DNA of 64,000 nt from Paragorgia papillata (lineage: Eukaryota > Cnidaria > Anthozoa > Scleralcyonacea > Coralliidae): positions 527,001-591,000 of the forward strand of contig JAWNZC010000467.1 in assembly GCA_035771165.1 (NCBI GenBank), given 5' to 3'. The notes beneath the pieces are model-generated. The model searched no databases and was not told the origin of the DNA. It saw only the letters and a program-made list of their open reading frames with translations. The position numbers and the translations under genes are program-made. Shown here piece after piece: positions 11,380 through 23,393 of this stretch (position 1 is the first letter of the stretch; every line of letters starts with the position of its first letter).

Positions 11380-12239
11380 TGTCGGAAAGCAATCGTCGTA
11401 TTGTCGATTACGGTCATGAAGTTACTGCTGGTCAAGTTCAACGAAGGCTCAAGTAGACACCGAAATTATTTCCCACGAGGAGATTAAACTCGTAGTAAAT
11501 ACAGTGCCCGACCGGGGATGATCAATATAATGACGAAGCACCGAATATAAAGTCGAAAGCACCGAATATAAAGTCGAAAGCACAGAACATAAAGACAAAA
11601 GCACCGAATATAATGACAAAAGCACCGAATATAATGACGAAAGCACTGATTATAAAGTCGAAAGCACCGAATATAATGTCGAAAGCACCGAATATAAAAA
11701 CAAAAGCACCGAATATAATGACAAAAGCACCGAATATAATGACGAAAGCACCGAATATAATGACAAAAGCACCGAATATAATGACGAAAGCACCGAATAT
11801 AAAAACAAAAGTACCGAATATAATGACAAAAGCACCGAATATAATGACCAAAGCACCGAATATAATGACGAAAGCACCGAATATAATGTCGAAAGCACCG
11901 AATATAAAGACAAAAGCACCGAATATAATGTCGAAAGCACCGAATATAAATACGAAAGCAACGAATATAATGACGAAAGGACCGAATATAAAGACGAAAG
12001 CACCGAATATAAAGACGAAAGCACCGAATATAATGACGAAAGCACCGAATATAAAGACGAAAGCACCGAATATAATGACGAAAGCACCGAATATAATGAC
12101 GAAAGCAACGAATATAATGACGAAAGCACCGAATATAAAGACGAAAGCACCGAATATAAAGACGAAAGCACCGAATATAAAGACGAAAGCACCGAATATA
12201 ATGAATTTTAATAACATAAGACAGTCGTGGCGTTCCATA
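11380..12239. repeat. Right terminal inverted repeat with ~32-unit minisatellite
   Basis: This is the inverted counterpart of 2740-4103. The minisatellite occupies about 11530-12204 (unit CACCGAATATAAAGACGAAAG) and is ~500 bp shorter than on the left. The inner unique block is 11380-11527. The outer end CGTTCCATA closes the transposon at 12239. Confidence 0.88.
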
Positions 12240-12271
12240 CTTTTACTCAAATTGAATATTAAAACGTTTAA

Positions 12272-12436
12272 AGCACTCATTGTTCGTGTGTTATCGGGAT
12301 TTACATCCACTCGTTCACGAACAAGGAACGAGAAATTTAATACTGCACGAGGCGAAGCCTCGTGCAGTATTAAATTTCGAGTTCCTCGTTCGTGAACTCG
12401 TGGATGTAAATCCCAATAACACACTCCAAGAGTGCT
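12272..12436. mobile_element. Foldback element with TTAA duplication, 165 bp
   Basis: This is a nearly perfect hairpin with ~80-bp arms meeting at GAGGCGAAGCCTC. It begins AGCACTC and ends GAGTGCT, with TTAA directly outside both ends (12268-12271, 12437-12440). It starts only ~30 bp beyond the end of the large transposon. Confidence 0.75.
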
Positions 12437-12830
12437 TTAATCCTTAATTATATAACATTCATGCAGTTTCAGGCTTCAGTCACGGAGCTGTGAGTTGTTT
12501 GCCAAGATCCTCTCGTTAATCAAATAGACAAAAATGCGGACTGACGGACTGTGGCTAGACAATAGCCTATTGTTTGTGCACAGCACAACCAATCAAAACT
12601 GGGAAACCATTTAAATGCACGATTAGCAAAGCCTGCCAAAATAATTCGATAAATATTTTTTTTAAACGTCACATATATAAATTGTCAGACGTTAAAATTT
12701 TGAGAGCTTTAATACCGTATTTGTTTCGAATATACATCTTAGTTGGTGACCAAGAGAACTCTAAAGACTATACTAAAGGATCGACCTAAAGGAATAATGA
12801 CAGGAACTGTAAAAGACGCTATTTATAAGT

Positions 12831-13700
12831 AATAACATGACTTGAGGGAAATTAGCGATTAAATTTCCCGCCGCCGAGGGAAGGTTTGTGAAAGTTCGAG
12901 GGCCGCAGGCCCGATAGCCTCCTTCGCAGCCCTTCTTTGCGGGTCTCGATATTTTCGTCCCCCACTAAGGTCTGCTCAAACGAGCAACACATTCCGTTCC
13001 CTTTGTGTACATGGACCAATGAAATTACACCATTGTCGTGCTAGATAAAGCCGTCCTGGGCTGGTATTGTTATGTGTAATTTGTTTAGTCGAAAGCTAAT
13101 ATTTTGAAAAGTTTAGCCTAGAACTTAAAGAAATTTACGAAGAATACTGTTTTGACTATGTTCTTGCTGCCTATGCAAACAAATAAGCGTGAAAGTCAGT
13201 GTAAAGCGTAAGAGCGTTGAGAGAAATTTAAGATTGTAAACAAACGCTCAAAGGTGTTAACGGTTTTATAGCGTCTGAAGCGACTGCCCAAATTAGTTTA
13301 CTTGAAAGCTAATATTTCGCTTACTATAGCTCAGAGCTTTACAAAATTTACGAAGAATGGTATTATGAATATGTTCTTGCTGGTCGTGTAAATAAATCTG
13401 TGCGAAAAGCTTTAAAAAGGCTACAAGTGTCGGCGAAATGTATCTAGCGGATAATAATTATTTACCTGGATACATGGCCAAGGTGAAGGTCAGCCTCCCC
13501 GATTTTAGGAGCCTATCTCTGATTGGTCAATCTCTCGGATCGGAATGTGTTGGTCGTTTGAGCAGACCTTAGTGGGGGACGAAAATATCGAGGCCCGCAA
13601 AGAAGGGCTGCGAAGGAGGCTACAGGCCCGAGGACTTTTACAAATCTTCCCGAGGTAAAGGGGAAATTTAATCGCTACTTTCCCGGAAAGTCATGTTATT
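12831..13700. mobile_element. 870-bp element with ~170-bp inverted repeats
   Basis: The termini AATAACATGACTT and AAGTCATGTTATT start inverted repeats of about 170 bp that share the block CCTCCTTCGCAGCCCTTC and GTCCCCCACTAAGGTCTGC. AGT flanks both ends and may be the target duplication. The interior carries two diverged copies of a ~110-bp module (about 13085-13195 and 13300-13410), sharing GAAAGCTAATATTT and TATGTTCTTGCTG. No protein is encoded. Confidence 0.7.
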
Positions 13701-13783
13701 AGTTTGTAATATTATGATCGCCGAGGAAAACTTTGAGAATCTTACCGACAGGAAATTTACACGGTTGATCAGAGAAGTTGCAT

Positions 13784-13905
13784 CTAATTTTCCCGTGCAT
13801 GTTGATGAGGGAAAATATATGCAAGCGGGAAATTTAGAAGAAGACAAAAGATTTCTTTGTGTTCTAATTTTCCCTCATCAACATGCACGGAAAAATTAGA
13901 AGACA
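13784..13905. repeat. Short foldback
   Basis: The arms TCTAATTTTCCCGTGCATG and its complement at about 13872-13905 form a hairpin around a ~50-bp loop. Motifs such as GAGGGAAA and GGAAATTTA recur from 13720 to 13960, suggesting further decayed arms. Confidence 0.6.
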
Positions 13906-14290
13906 AAGGATAAATTTCCTTTTGCATGAGTGATGAGGGAAATACGAGATTTACATTCCCTCGGAGAACAAAAGAATCCGAGGCGATCATGGTATTATTA
14001 TAAATAACCGCACCAAGGGGTGCTTATACAGAAAAACGCAGTGGAAGGGGGGGGGGGTATTCGAGAATGCTTATATACGGCCTTAGTAGTATCGGCCCCC
14101 AATAGTTTTTAAGGTGGCTCGATAGGGAAAAGCCATATGCAATCAGATTTTCCCGTATAAAACGTTTCACAGCGCTAGATTCCTTCGATCTTCGTTCTAG
14201 TTCCTTGCACAGCGCCAGTAGTGTTACTCTTGAATTTTGAAAAGCATTAGATAGTCCAAAATTCTCAGGAGGGGAGGAATCTTTGTTCTA

Positions 14291-14877
14291 GTGAGTTCTG
14301 AAATTATAATTTGCATTATATTTGCATATTACAATAAATGTGATTTGTCCAGACGCACAAATCAAATGACGCACAAATCATCCAGTCGTGTAACCAGGCG
14401 TACAAATCAAACTAATGAAATTATTTTAAATATTCCTAAAGTGAAAACTCTAACTTTTCAGAATAGCTTTTATTGTAGAGCTCCAATAATTTTCAACTGC
14501 TTGCCATCACCTTTGCGAGGTCCCAATCTCTCTATAGGCCAATTCAAATCCGAATTGTTAAAATACCACCAACATGTAACCGAACTCGTATACGATGTCG
14601 AAATTCCACAAACTTTTAAAACCGTCTGTGTAAAATGTCACTCGTGCCGTCCCCTATCTAGTCTTCTTGTTAAAATGTGCTGTTAGTTTATGTTTTATAG
14701 TCTTAGCTTAGAAGCACCTATTTACGCCTTGATGTTGGCCATTAGATTTCATTTTGTATTGTATATAGGGACCCCGTAATGGAGCAACAACTCTGTGGGA
14801 CTTCCCTGCCACTCGATCGTGGCAAAGCTTGTAAATAAAATAAAATAAAATAAGATAAAATAAAATAAAATAAAACA
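14291..14877 (+). mobile_element. 3' end of a non-LTR retrotransposon
   Basis: The frame ending at 14686 carries the extreme C-terminus of a CR1/jockey-type reverse-transcriptase protein: KTLTFQNSFYCRAP, IFNCLPSPLR, FKSELLKYH. It is followed by a ~130-bp 3' untranslated region and a (TAAAA)n tail at 14830-14877. This is a heavily 5'-truncated insertion. The same C-terminal motif is at 63178-63564 on the minus strand. Confidence 0.75.
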
Positions 14878-15234
14878 AATGCTGCAAATGTAAAACTTTT
14901 CAATTATCAGCACTGACACTTAAGCTAGATGTATGAAGGGAACTAGAATGAGGCTACACTGCAAAATGTTTTAGGGAAAAATATATAAGATTTTATAACT
15001 TTTTCCTATCAAGCCACATTAAACCATTCTCTGCCATTTGAAATTATTCAGCCATTGTCTCACGAACACACTATTCAAATAAAAATGTACATATGTAGAA
15101 CAAAAGAAGAACTTTATTTGTTTGTTTTCTTTGCTAATACTTACAGGAACTGTACCTCATATATAAAGCATTTTCACCCTGATTTATATTATCCTGAATC
15201 CATTTTAACAACATTCTTTATAAAATCAATTTAG
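14878..15234. other. No gene seen between LINE tail and P-type transposase remnant
   Basis: AT-rich sequence without recognisable motifs. The first half of the THAP zinc finger (the C-x-C portion) expected upstream of 15235 was looked for and not found here. Confidence 0.4.
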
Positions 15235-18200
15235 GTTCCCATTAAAGAGTCCACATTTACTAGTGAAATGGGAAAATGCTATTAAAAAATTTGATGCTCA
15301 AGGGGGAAAATGGACAGTCAGCTCTTCCAGTTACATTTGCAGCAAACATTTTTTAGATAATGATTACATGTTTACAAATCCACTTCTAAAGATCAGAAGT
15401 TGTCGGCTGTAGTTCAGTGCTCTTCCATCAGTTTTACTAGTAAATCCACCTGCAGTTGCAGCAATGCCTGATCACGATCCAGTAGTCACATACCAGGGGC
15501 CTAAAGTAGACAGCCCCCCAGATAGTTCTCCCCTACCACCAACCACTTTTCAACAGGTAAATCCACCAGCAGCTGCAATAACTCATAATCCGACAGCTGG
15601 AGGTTCGGGGCTTAAACGCATTCTCCCAGATGATTTTCTCACACCAACAAGCAAAAAATTGAAGCTCGACAAAAATGTCAATCTTCCCCTTGATAGTTCT
15701 TCACCTGTAAAAGATGAAATTAAGCACAGTCGTGACAACTCAATGCTTGACAAAATGATAAAAGAAAATAAAAAGATGAAATGGAAAATCAAAACACTGA
15801 AGCGGCAGCTGAGAAGGAAAGCTAACAATATAAAAACCATGAAGCAGTTAATTTCCACACTAAAGAGAAAAATGTTAAATAAAACAGCTGAAGCAAAGTT
15901 GCTTCACAACAATTTTGATGGTGTGAAACTAGCGTTATTTACTAATGCACTGAAGAATTCAAAAAAATCATCAAGAAACAGGAGATACAGCAATCAAGTT
16001 AAAGAGTTTGCACTCACCTTACATTTTTACTCTCGAAAAGCTTACAAGTATGTGAGGTCTATCATGCCGCTTCCCAACCCCTCTTTAATTCGTAAGTGGG
16101 CAAGTTCAATAAATTGTGAACCAGGATTTCTGAGTGAATCCCTTCACATTCTAGCAGAAGAATGTAAAACCAAACCTGAAAACAAAGATAGCTGTTTGGT
16201 ACTGGATGCGATGGCCATACGGAAGCAAGTCATATGGGATGTGGCCAGCATCCAATAATGGCTAGCAACGCTGGTCTAAAAGTGTGGTGTGTTACATGTG
16301 ATGGCACTACGACCAACATCAGCACGCCACCTTTAAACACCTTGGATGCAGTTTTGGTCAATCGTTTGATTCCATGGTTACAAGATTTCAACACCCTTCC
16401 ACAGGTGAAGATGTATTTGCCATTCTAGATGCATGTCACATGCTGAAGCTTGCAAGAAATGCCCTGGCATTTCTTTGCACAATTCATTCAAATGATGGTG
16501 AGAAAATACAGTGGCGATTTTTCCATGGCCTTCATCTTATCTAAGAGCAAGAAGGATTCAAACTTGGCAACAAATTGTCCACAAACCACGTCAAGTATGA
16601 GAAACATAAAATGAATGTCAGAATAGCTGCCCAAACACTGAGTAGTTCAGTTGCCAAAGCCATGGATTGCCGAAACATCATCCAGAAACAGCCAGAATTA
16701 GAAAATAGTGAAGCAACAGTGACATTCATCAGGACCATGGACAGATCGTTTGACATGCTGAATTCCAGAAACCCCCATGGAAAAGGATTCAAGCAACCTT
16801 TAAAGCTAGCGGATGTTAACAAGTGACAAGAAAGCCTTCAATCAACTGCAAAGTATCTTCTAAGTATCAAATCCAAGGATGGAAAAGCACTAATTAAACA
16901 TCGTCGGAAAACCTTTATCCCGGGGTTTGTGATAACCATCAAGTCCACAATTGAAATGGCCAAGAAGATGCTTACAATGGAAGAAATGCCATTCAAGTAT
17001 GTGTTAACATACAAGTATTCCCAAGACCACATCGAGCTTCTCTTTTCTTGCATCAGGGCTAAAGGCCGAAGGCGGTTGGAATAACAATCCAAACTCTCTC
17101 CGGTTTAAATATGCTCTACGAAGAATGCTCCTTTGGAATGCTGTCACAGCATCAGCACATAGTAATTTGCAGACCCTGGATGACAATGTGATTCTTCCAA
17201 TTTTCCACATAAGAAAACACGCAGCTCCATTAATTGAAGAAAGCTCAGCAGATGCCATCGAAAGCCGAAGAAGTCATGACCAGTTAAGCAGATTGGTAAA
17301 CCAGTTGCAGTTCAACCAGCATTCAAGCTTTGTCTTGAACATTCTTAACTACATCAGTGGTTTGATTGCAAAAAAGCTTATGAAGCAAGTCAAATGTTCC
17401 TCCTGTATTGCTAATTTAACTGGATCATGCACCACAATAACACCAACAGAGCAAGATTACTGCAGACCAGTTCATCAAGAATGGCAGTTTAATTATCCCA
17501 TCGAAGTTTGTCGTAGATGTTGTTCAATAGAGTGAACACATCTTTAAGTTATATGTTTCAAAGGATACATATGACCACATCAACAGAAAGAAGAATTTAA
17601 ATACCAAGATGATCATGAAAGTATGTCAGCATTTTGGCCAATTGGCAACCAATTCACTTCCTCCACCTCATGAAGTTTCCATGAATGAATCACTGATTCA
17701 AGCAGACCATCGGCTGTGGTTGGTCAAGTGTGTTGCTGACTCATACCTTAAAATAAGGTTATTTACCTATGCAAAAAATTACTGTGAGACGGTGATTAAG
17801 GTGGTCTTATACAAAATGATAATTTTTCTTTAAAATTGGCTATTTTGAAAATATTTTTGCATAAAAGTATTTTAATGACTAAGTGATGACCAGTGACACA
17901 GTTTTTGAAATGATGGTTACCATGGTTACAGAAATAATCACCCCCAGCTGTGAAAAAATGGTGTTGCGATAAAAAATATTACAGAAAAGCTAATTGTGAT
18001 AAATCTTCAAAAAGGGTGAAAATAGCAACTACTATATCACATCTATGTTGTGAACTAGGATAATTGAAAAATATTTAGTTTTAGTTTGTTTTTTTGAAAG
18101 GAATTTATAACGAATAATATTTGACCACTTTTTCTCTCGTAAAATATAAATTATGCATGATAGATTATACCAATTTCAAAAATCCTAGTTCACAACACAG

Positions 18201-19136
18201 ATAATTCATATACAAAGTCTCACTGAAAATTGCAAGTCATTTGGTTCATTATTTTAGGAGATATCATTTTTAGCGTGTTGCTAATAGCTGAAAGTTTGAA
18301 CTATTCAAAATGAAAACGTTTTCGTTTGCTATATTGTGCGGAATTTTCGTCTTATTGCTGCCGAGCGTTGGCGAGGCAGCACCCTAATCTTGGCATGTCT
18401 TGACTTTGAGTTCGCTGTGTCTCATGCCCAGACCTCTTTACCGAGCTATGTAAACCCTATTGCATTGTGGGATACAAATTGAAAATCCGACAACACCCAA
18501 CGGCCCCCAACCATAAATAAACATTTATCTAAGTCTCGAAGCAAGTCACAATTCAAACATTTCGAAATACTAGAGCGATACTTCAATACATCTAATTCAC
18601 ATATATGAAGTAAAATTTAAACATTTTTACTTGCTACGAGACGGACTTAAAACCAGCCTCCCATACTGCCACGACAGTGTCTCCAACGAACGGAAAAAAT
18701 ATGACACGATTCGCACAGTACTTCTATCACACAGTTCTTCGCATGACAGGGATCGGGATCACGAGACTTTATGATGTCTTTACCCAACTGGTTACATAGT
18801 TAAGTCCTATTCAGGCTTTAACACAACAGAAACGTACAAAATACGTCTTGCTAAGAGAAGCCATTACGCTCTAGTAACGAAAAACAAACTCGTTCCCAGT
18901 ACTTTTCCCACGCGGTTGAGGTTACCACTCACGAAATAAAATAGAAATCAGCTTTTTTGTTCCCGCTTCAGCAATAAAACGCAATAGAGATGATTAAGTA
19001 GGCTTCAATGATTGAAATTAGTCAAAAATAAAAAAATGATGAATTTCGTACTTTTTTTGTATAAGACCACCTTAATTTTGGAAAGCCAAGCAATAGGCAT
19101 GTTCTTACTGAACTGATATTATTTAATAACCAATAA
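15235..19136 (+). pseudogene. P-element/THAP9-type transposase, degenerate and split
   Basis: The start is half a THAP zinc finger (FPLKSPHLLVKWENAIKK, SYICSKHFLDND) after a possible splice acceptor. A basic coiled segment follows (15740-15890). The RNase H-like transposase core follows in several frames: YSNQVKEFALTLHFYSRKAY, SCLVLDAMAIRKQVIWD (first Asp), LDACHMLKLARNAL (second Asp), FIRTMDRSFDML, SQDHIELLFSCIRAKG (Glu) and FKYALRRMLLWNAV. Breaks include frameshifts near 15400, 16250 and 17085, and stops at 16542 and 16824. The C-terminus (IRLFTYAKNYCETVI) is cut at 17796 by a 1,272-bp insertion and resumes at 19076 with FGKPSNRHVLTELILF, ending at 19136. P-type transposases cut and paste DNA. 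This copy cannot. Confidence 0.85.
17800..19071. mobile_element. TTAA-duplicating element inserted in the P-type pseudogene
   Basis: The inverted ends GGTGGTCTTATACAAAA and its complement are bounded by TTAA at 17796-17799 and 19072-19075. Removing the element and one TTAA rejoins the transposase frame exactly, which proves the insertion. A nested hairpin lies at about 18035-18205 with arms containing TGTTGTGAACTAGGAT. The GGTGG start is shared with the element at 40787. Confidence 0.85.
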
Positions 19137-19460
19137 GTCAAATGTATTTTTTTGTGACTTATACTGTATTGCAATAATTGAAACTATTCTTTTTATGTGC
19201 ATCTAAATTGTATAGCCTTCCTATAGTCTTGTTATAAAGCAAAGAATCTTTAAAATGAGGCCAGAAAGAGTAGCCTGTTATATAATTTTAATAGTCAGAG
19301 TTTAATACCGGTTAAGGTTTTACTTGTACACTGTACAGTATATCATAAAAATATGGTTTTATGTCTGGAAATATAATTATTAATATTTATGAACTTTCGC
19401 CAAGTTATTTAACAATTATAAACTAAGTTAAGTTTAATGTATATATTCCATAAATATTAA

Positions 19461-21680
19461 AGTGCCCCTAACTCCAAATATATATTTTTTTTAATCAAAT
19501 TACTGTGGTTTGTTGAGTACCTCAGTCCAAAAATGTCTTGATTTGGATGAATTCTCGATTTTCTATGCCCTGTTGAAATGTCGAAAATCACCGCCATTTT
19601 GGTTCACGGCCGAGTGGCAAGCAAAGTTTCAAAAGGCATGGAACTAGCACATTTATGACGTAGATTCCGGAACGCCTAGATTGCTCGTTCACTTTAATAC
19701 CGACTAGTATTTTGTTGGGATGTCTATCGTGAGAACAGGTATGTGCGTTTGATTTTTAATTTTTCTGATCATATAAACTAAATGAGATGATACGAAGCTA
19801 TACCCTTCAGGCGGTTATACGTCGCGAATGACAAATTTCTAATCTTAATACTATTGTATTTTGTATACATTGCCAGGTATAAATACTACCGCTCTATCGC
19901 TTCTATGTCTACGGACTCTTTCTCTAGAACTAGGATGAGCCAAAAACATAAGATGTTCCTGTTCTGCCGTAGTTTACTATCTGGAAAGCTGTGCGTGTAG
20001 CCCTGAGGGAAAGCCGTACGAAGTGGATGCGATTCTGCGGATATCAAAGCCGTGCGAGAAGCGCCGAGAACGTTCGTGTATTGTTATGGTTTGCCTTCTC
20101 TTGCTTATTTATTCTAATATCTTTCATTAAATCTGATTCTACACTAGTTTATGCTTCTAAACTTTTATGTATATGTCAAAAAGGTTCTTTAATAATTTTT
20201 AATAAAAATATGATGAAATTGGATATTTGTTTTCATTTGCGTGAATTCTTACATTACTATTTATAGGTAGCGGTCTTTTCTTTGGAAAAATCGTCTATGT
20301 TTCGGCGGTTGCTCCGTCTGTCGGATTTGTTACTTTGTTGATATCATAACTATTGCTACAAGAATAGTATGCGATGTATAGTATATGTCTATAAATTCTT
20401 GCAAGCAGGACAATCCAAAGACAGTCAAGTCAGCTGAGAAACGTTCGGTGAAAAATATATACGAAGTGATTTCATACTTCAAAGCTGAAAGCGAACATTC
20501 CTTGATTAAAATATATTAAATCTCCGTGTTTCCAATATTCTTTTGGACATCTCACTGTCTTAAGCTTTTCAGAAAATTGCCAGAAGACAGAACTCAGAAG
20601 CATATTTTTAACATCTAAAATTGCGAAATAAGAATATCAAGTGTTAGTATAATTTCATAGTGGAAAAGAGGCTTTCCAGCTTTCTGATTGGTCCGCTCAG
20701 CGGTGAATCTGAGGTGATAGTCACCGCCTAGCGCGGTGACTATTGCATCACAAGAAATTGTTCTTCAAAAGTAGTTTTGGAAAAGAGACTGGTACTTATT
20801 CAACACTGCACTGACTTTACTCATTTCAGTCTCCCCCTCGGAGTTGTCATTTTGAAGTATGCGATTTTAGAATTTGTTGGTTCATTGAACTGTTGATTAT
20901 TTTTCTTCAAAATGGGATCTGTAGTTTTTGAGACAAACAAAAGAGCATAATACTGAAAACATTTATCACTGAGATGTTGTACATATCAAATATCGTGAAA
21001 ACAAAACTTTATAAAGGTAAGGAAGTATATTTTCTATAATTCTTCGTATTTTTTGTATGTTTTGGCTAGGTTTTGGTAGTAGCGATGTGGCGAAAACTTC
21101 GTCATGAGTGAAGAACATAAGATTGAACATGAATTAAATGCAAAAAAGCCATAACACAGGTTCCAAAACACCAGAATAAAGTCTTTTTAGCATATATTTG
21201 AATGTATGTACAAGTTCAATTCCAAAGTAGGATGTTGTTTACTCTTTTTTTGAAATTATTTACTGACAAAGACTGTGGCTTGCTAACATCGTCTGTGAAT
21301 AAACAGAATCACCACTGTTAAAATGAAAGCAGTTGTTTAAAAGTTTTTGTTTCAACGTGATTGGTTTTTTATCAACCTCTGAAATTATACTAAAACAATT
21401 GGTCACCTCAGACTCGGTGACTAATTGTTAAATGGTAATTAACGTATCAAGCGCTAATAATCGGGCGTTCCGGAATCTACGTCATAAATGTGCTAGTGCC
21501 ATGCCTTTTGAAACTTTGCTGGCAACTCGGCCGTGAACCAAAATGTCGGCGATTTTCCACATTTCATCAGGGCATAGAAAATCGAGAATTCATCCAAATC
21601 AAAAAAAAGTTTGGACTGAGGTCTCAACAAACCGCAGTAATTTTATGTTTTTTTTAAAAATATTTGAGGTTAGGGGCACT
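19461..21680. mobile_element. 2.2-kb TTAA element with ~220-bp inverted repeats
   Basis: The ends AGTGCCCCTAAC and GTTAGGGGCACT lie directly inside TTAA (19457-19460, 21681-21684). The inverted repeats extend to about 19680 and 21460, sharing GATTCCGGAACGCC and TTTGGTTCACGGCCGAGT. The interior has no recognisable protein. Around 20690-20760 and 21390-21430 are short inverted motifs with GGTGATAGTCACCGC and CACCTCAGACTCGGTGA. Confidence 0.8.
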
Positions 21681-22091
21681 TTAAATACCACAAAACACGT
21701 TTACTTAACTTAAATTTGAGCATTTTCTGATTTTGGTCTACCACTCCAGCATAAAAATTGAAGAAGATTCAAGTTTTCTTTCAGTGTTTAGTCATAGTAC
21801 AGTAGATCCAGATACAAATACATTGGACGAGTGTGCTGCGTATTAAAATTATACAAATGGAAAATACTGTGACTAACAGAGAAACGGTCTATAAACTTTG
21901 TATTGTTTGTAAAATCAAGTACGCGCCTTCGCAAAATAAAAATTTCACTCCATGATCCAATCGCTCGAGACGGGCAGAAACATTCGCTTATGGGGGACTG
22001 AATCCTACCTGCAAACCGCGCAGGGGCCTGGAACTTTTTGCCTCACTTTTGGTTTACGCGTTAGCGTTCCAGGTATCAGATTTTAACTTAC

Positions 22092-22164
22092 ATCGAGTTC
22101 ACTGGTAACGCTAAACTCCATTTCATCGCCAAGAAAAAGATCATCGATATTTCCTTCGTACTCA
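22092..22164 (-). CDS. Single cold-shock-domain exon (CSDE1/UNR type)
   Basis: A 73-nt exon with a TTTTGCAG acceptor and GTAAGT donor encodes EYEGNIDDLFLGDEMEFSVT, the second half of a CSDE1-type cold-shock domain (compare the exon at 43391-43472). It is probably a downstream exon of the same minus-strand gene, but 21 kb including the macrosatellite separates them. I did not find the exon that should precede it. It could instead be an isolated duplicated exon. Confidence 0.6.
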
Positions 22165-22299
22165 CTGCAAAACAAAATAACCAAATGACACATTTCATAT
22201 ACACTAGTCTGATTTTCATATTTGCAAGCGTGACAAAATTCCTGTATTCTGATTGGCTAAGAATGGCGCAATTAGCTCGTTAATTACATACTGCGTGGC

Positions 22300-22425
22300 G
22301 CAATTAACCCATTCCCGTCTGAACAGGCCAAAAATGGTTCCTTTATTGTTTTACTCTGTCTAACACCAGATGATTTTACTCATCAAAAGAGAGAACCCTC
22401 AGACATCCTAGGCAGCAATGAGTTA
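22300..22425 (-). repeat. Single copy of the 129-bp repeat family
   Basis: This segment is the reverse complement of the repeat unit tandemly arranged at 59040-59878. It contains TTTATTGTTTTACTCTGTCT, ACACCAGATGATTTTACTC and CCTAGGCAGCAATGAGTTAA. Confidence 0.7.
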
Positions 22426-22654
22426 ACGATAAATGGCTGTCTTTGTACTAAAATGGATAGACTTCCACTTTTCCAACGACTTATGGTGTATTATGAATTG
22501 AGAATATTATTTTAATATTTTTAGGTGAATACAGTGAACAAACAAACACCCTGTTATCAAGTGATGAAAAAAGACGTTTTCAAAAGCTTGGATGGGCACG
22601 ACCACGTCGCATTTGCAAGGTACAGTACTTATATTTTGTTATACTCCAACTCAT

Positions 22655-22885
22655 TTTACTCTGGTAACGGGCTCCGCTTGAAACGTCAGTATTTCGTTAT
22701 CAAAACTTTTCTCAGCAGTTTACCACCTTTTCACTTTGCTCTATCTAAAACACTGCCTACACAGCACTCTAGTTTTTACTCTGATGAAGGGCTCAGCTTG
22801 AAACGTCAGTATTTCGTTAATAAAACTATTCTCAACAGTTTACCATCTTTTCACTTTGCTCTATCTAAAACACAGCCTACACAAC
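22655..22885 (+). repeat. Tandem duplication (2 x ~125 bp) of a dispersed repeat
   Basis: Two adjacent copies share GGGCTC(C/A)GCTTGAAACGTC, GTATTTCGTTA and TTTTCACTTTGCTCTATC. The open frame 22525-23019 runs through both and simply translates the repeat. Related sequence is at 9690-9880 on the other strand. Confidence 0.7.
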
Positions 22886-23255
22886 ACTTTCGGTTTTTTC
22901 ATCCTCACCTATATCGAAAGAAAACTTCAGTCTTTCTCGTCATCAGCCATCTCGGGAAATCCAAAGTTTTCTCTCAAGGTTGGTTTACACGACAAGTGTT
23001 TTTGGTATGGTACTCCTAAATTTGGGGCCTCGTGCCTAAAAATTTTCGGCACGGCACTCTTCGTTATTGTCGTGTAAATGGAAACGCTAGCGGCAGGCGG
23101 ACCCAAAATTTCAAGCGGGCCGAGACCATGTAAAAAGGTAGTCTCGGCCCGCCTGAAGCTATGGTTCGCGAGCCATTGCCAAATAAAGTAGTCTGTTATG
23201 CCAGCGGTATCTCGTAAAACATATTCGCGGAAATTCGCGGCAAGAATCGAATACA

Positions 23256-23393
23256 ATGGCGTCTCGTGGCAAGACAGGGAGTGAAGATGCAACTAATACT
23301 TTAATATCATTATGGGGAGAGGAAAGCATCCAGGTGGCGTTGGATAAATCCAAGACAACAAAACAGTCAAGTGCAACATACAACAGTATATGG
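23256..23393 (+). CDS. Isolated first exon with Myb/SANT-like start
   Basis: An ATG at 23256 opens 46 codons ending exactly at a GTAAGT donor (23394). The peptide (TLISLWGEESIQVALD) resembles the opening of the Myb/SANT-like domains found in transposon-associated proteins. No following exon was recognised before the macrosatellite. Upstream (22978-23160) lie short inverted motifs, TTTACACGACAAG with TTGTCGTGTAAA and GGTCTCGGCCCGC, so it may be an exon fragment in mobile DNA. Confidence 0.4.

Larger units (their letters stand above)
2740..12239. mobile_element. 9.5-kb DNA transposon with minisatellite terminal inverted repeats
   Basis: The ends are inverted copies of each other: TATGGAACGCCACGACTGTC at 2740 and its complement ending at 12239. 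The inverted repeats run 2740-4103 and 11380-12239. Their outer ~40 bp and inner ~150 bp match closely, while the 21-bp minisatellite between them differs in copy number. The flanks CTTTTT (left) and CTTTTA (right) could be a decayed 5-6 bp target duplication. Inside are two convergent genes, a SAM/HTH/integrase transposase on the plus strand and a SAM/zinc-finger/HECT ubiquitin ligase on the minus strand, each starting just inside an inverted repeat. The transposase resembles the IS3EU-like eukaryotic integrase-type transposases, but this placement is from memory. Confidence 0.88.
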
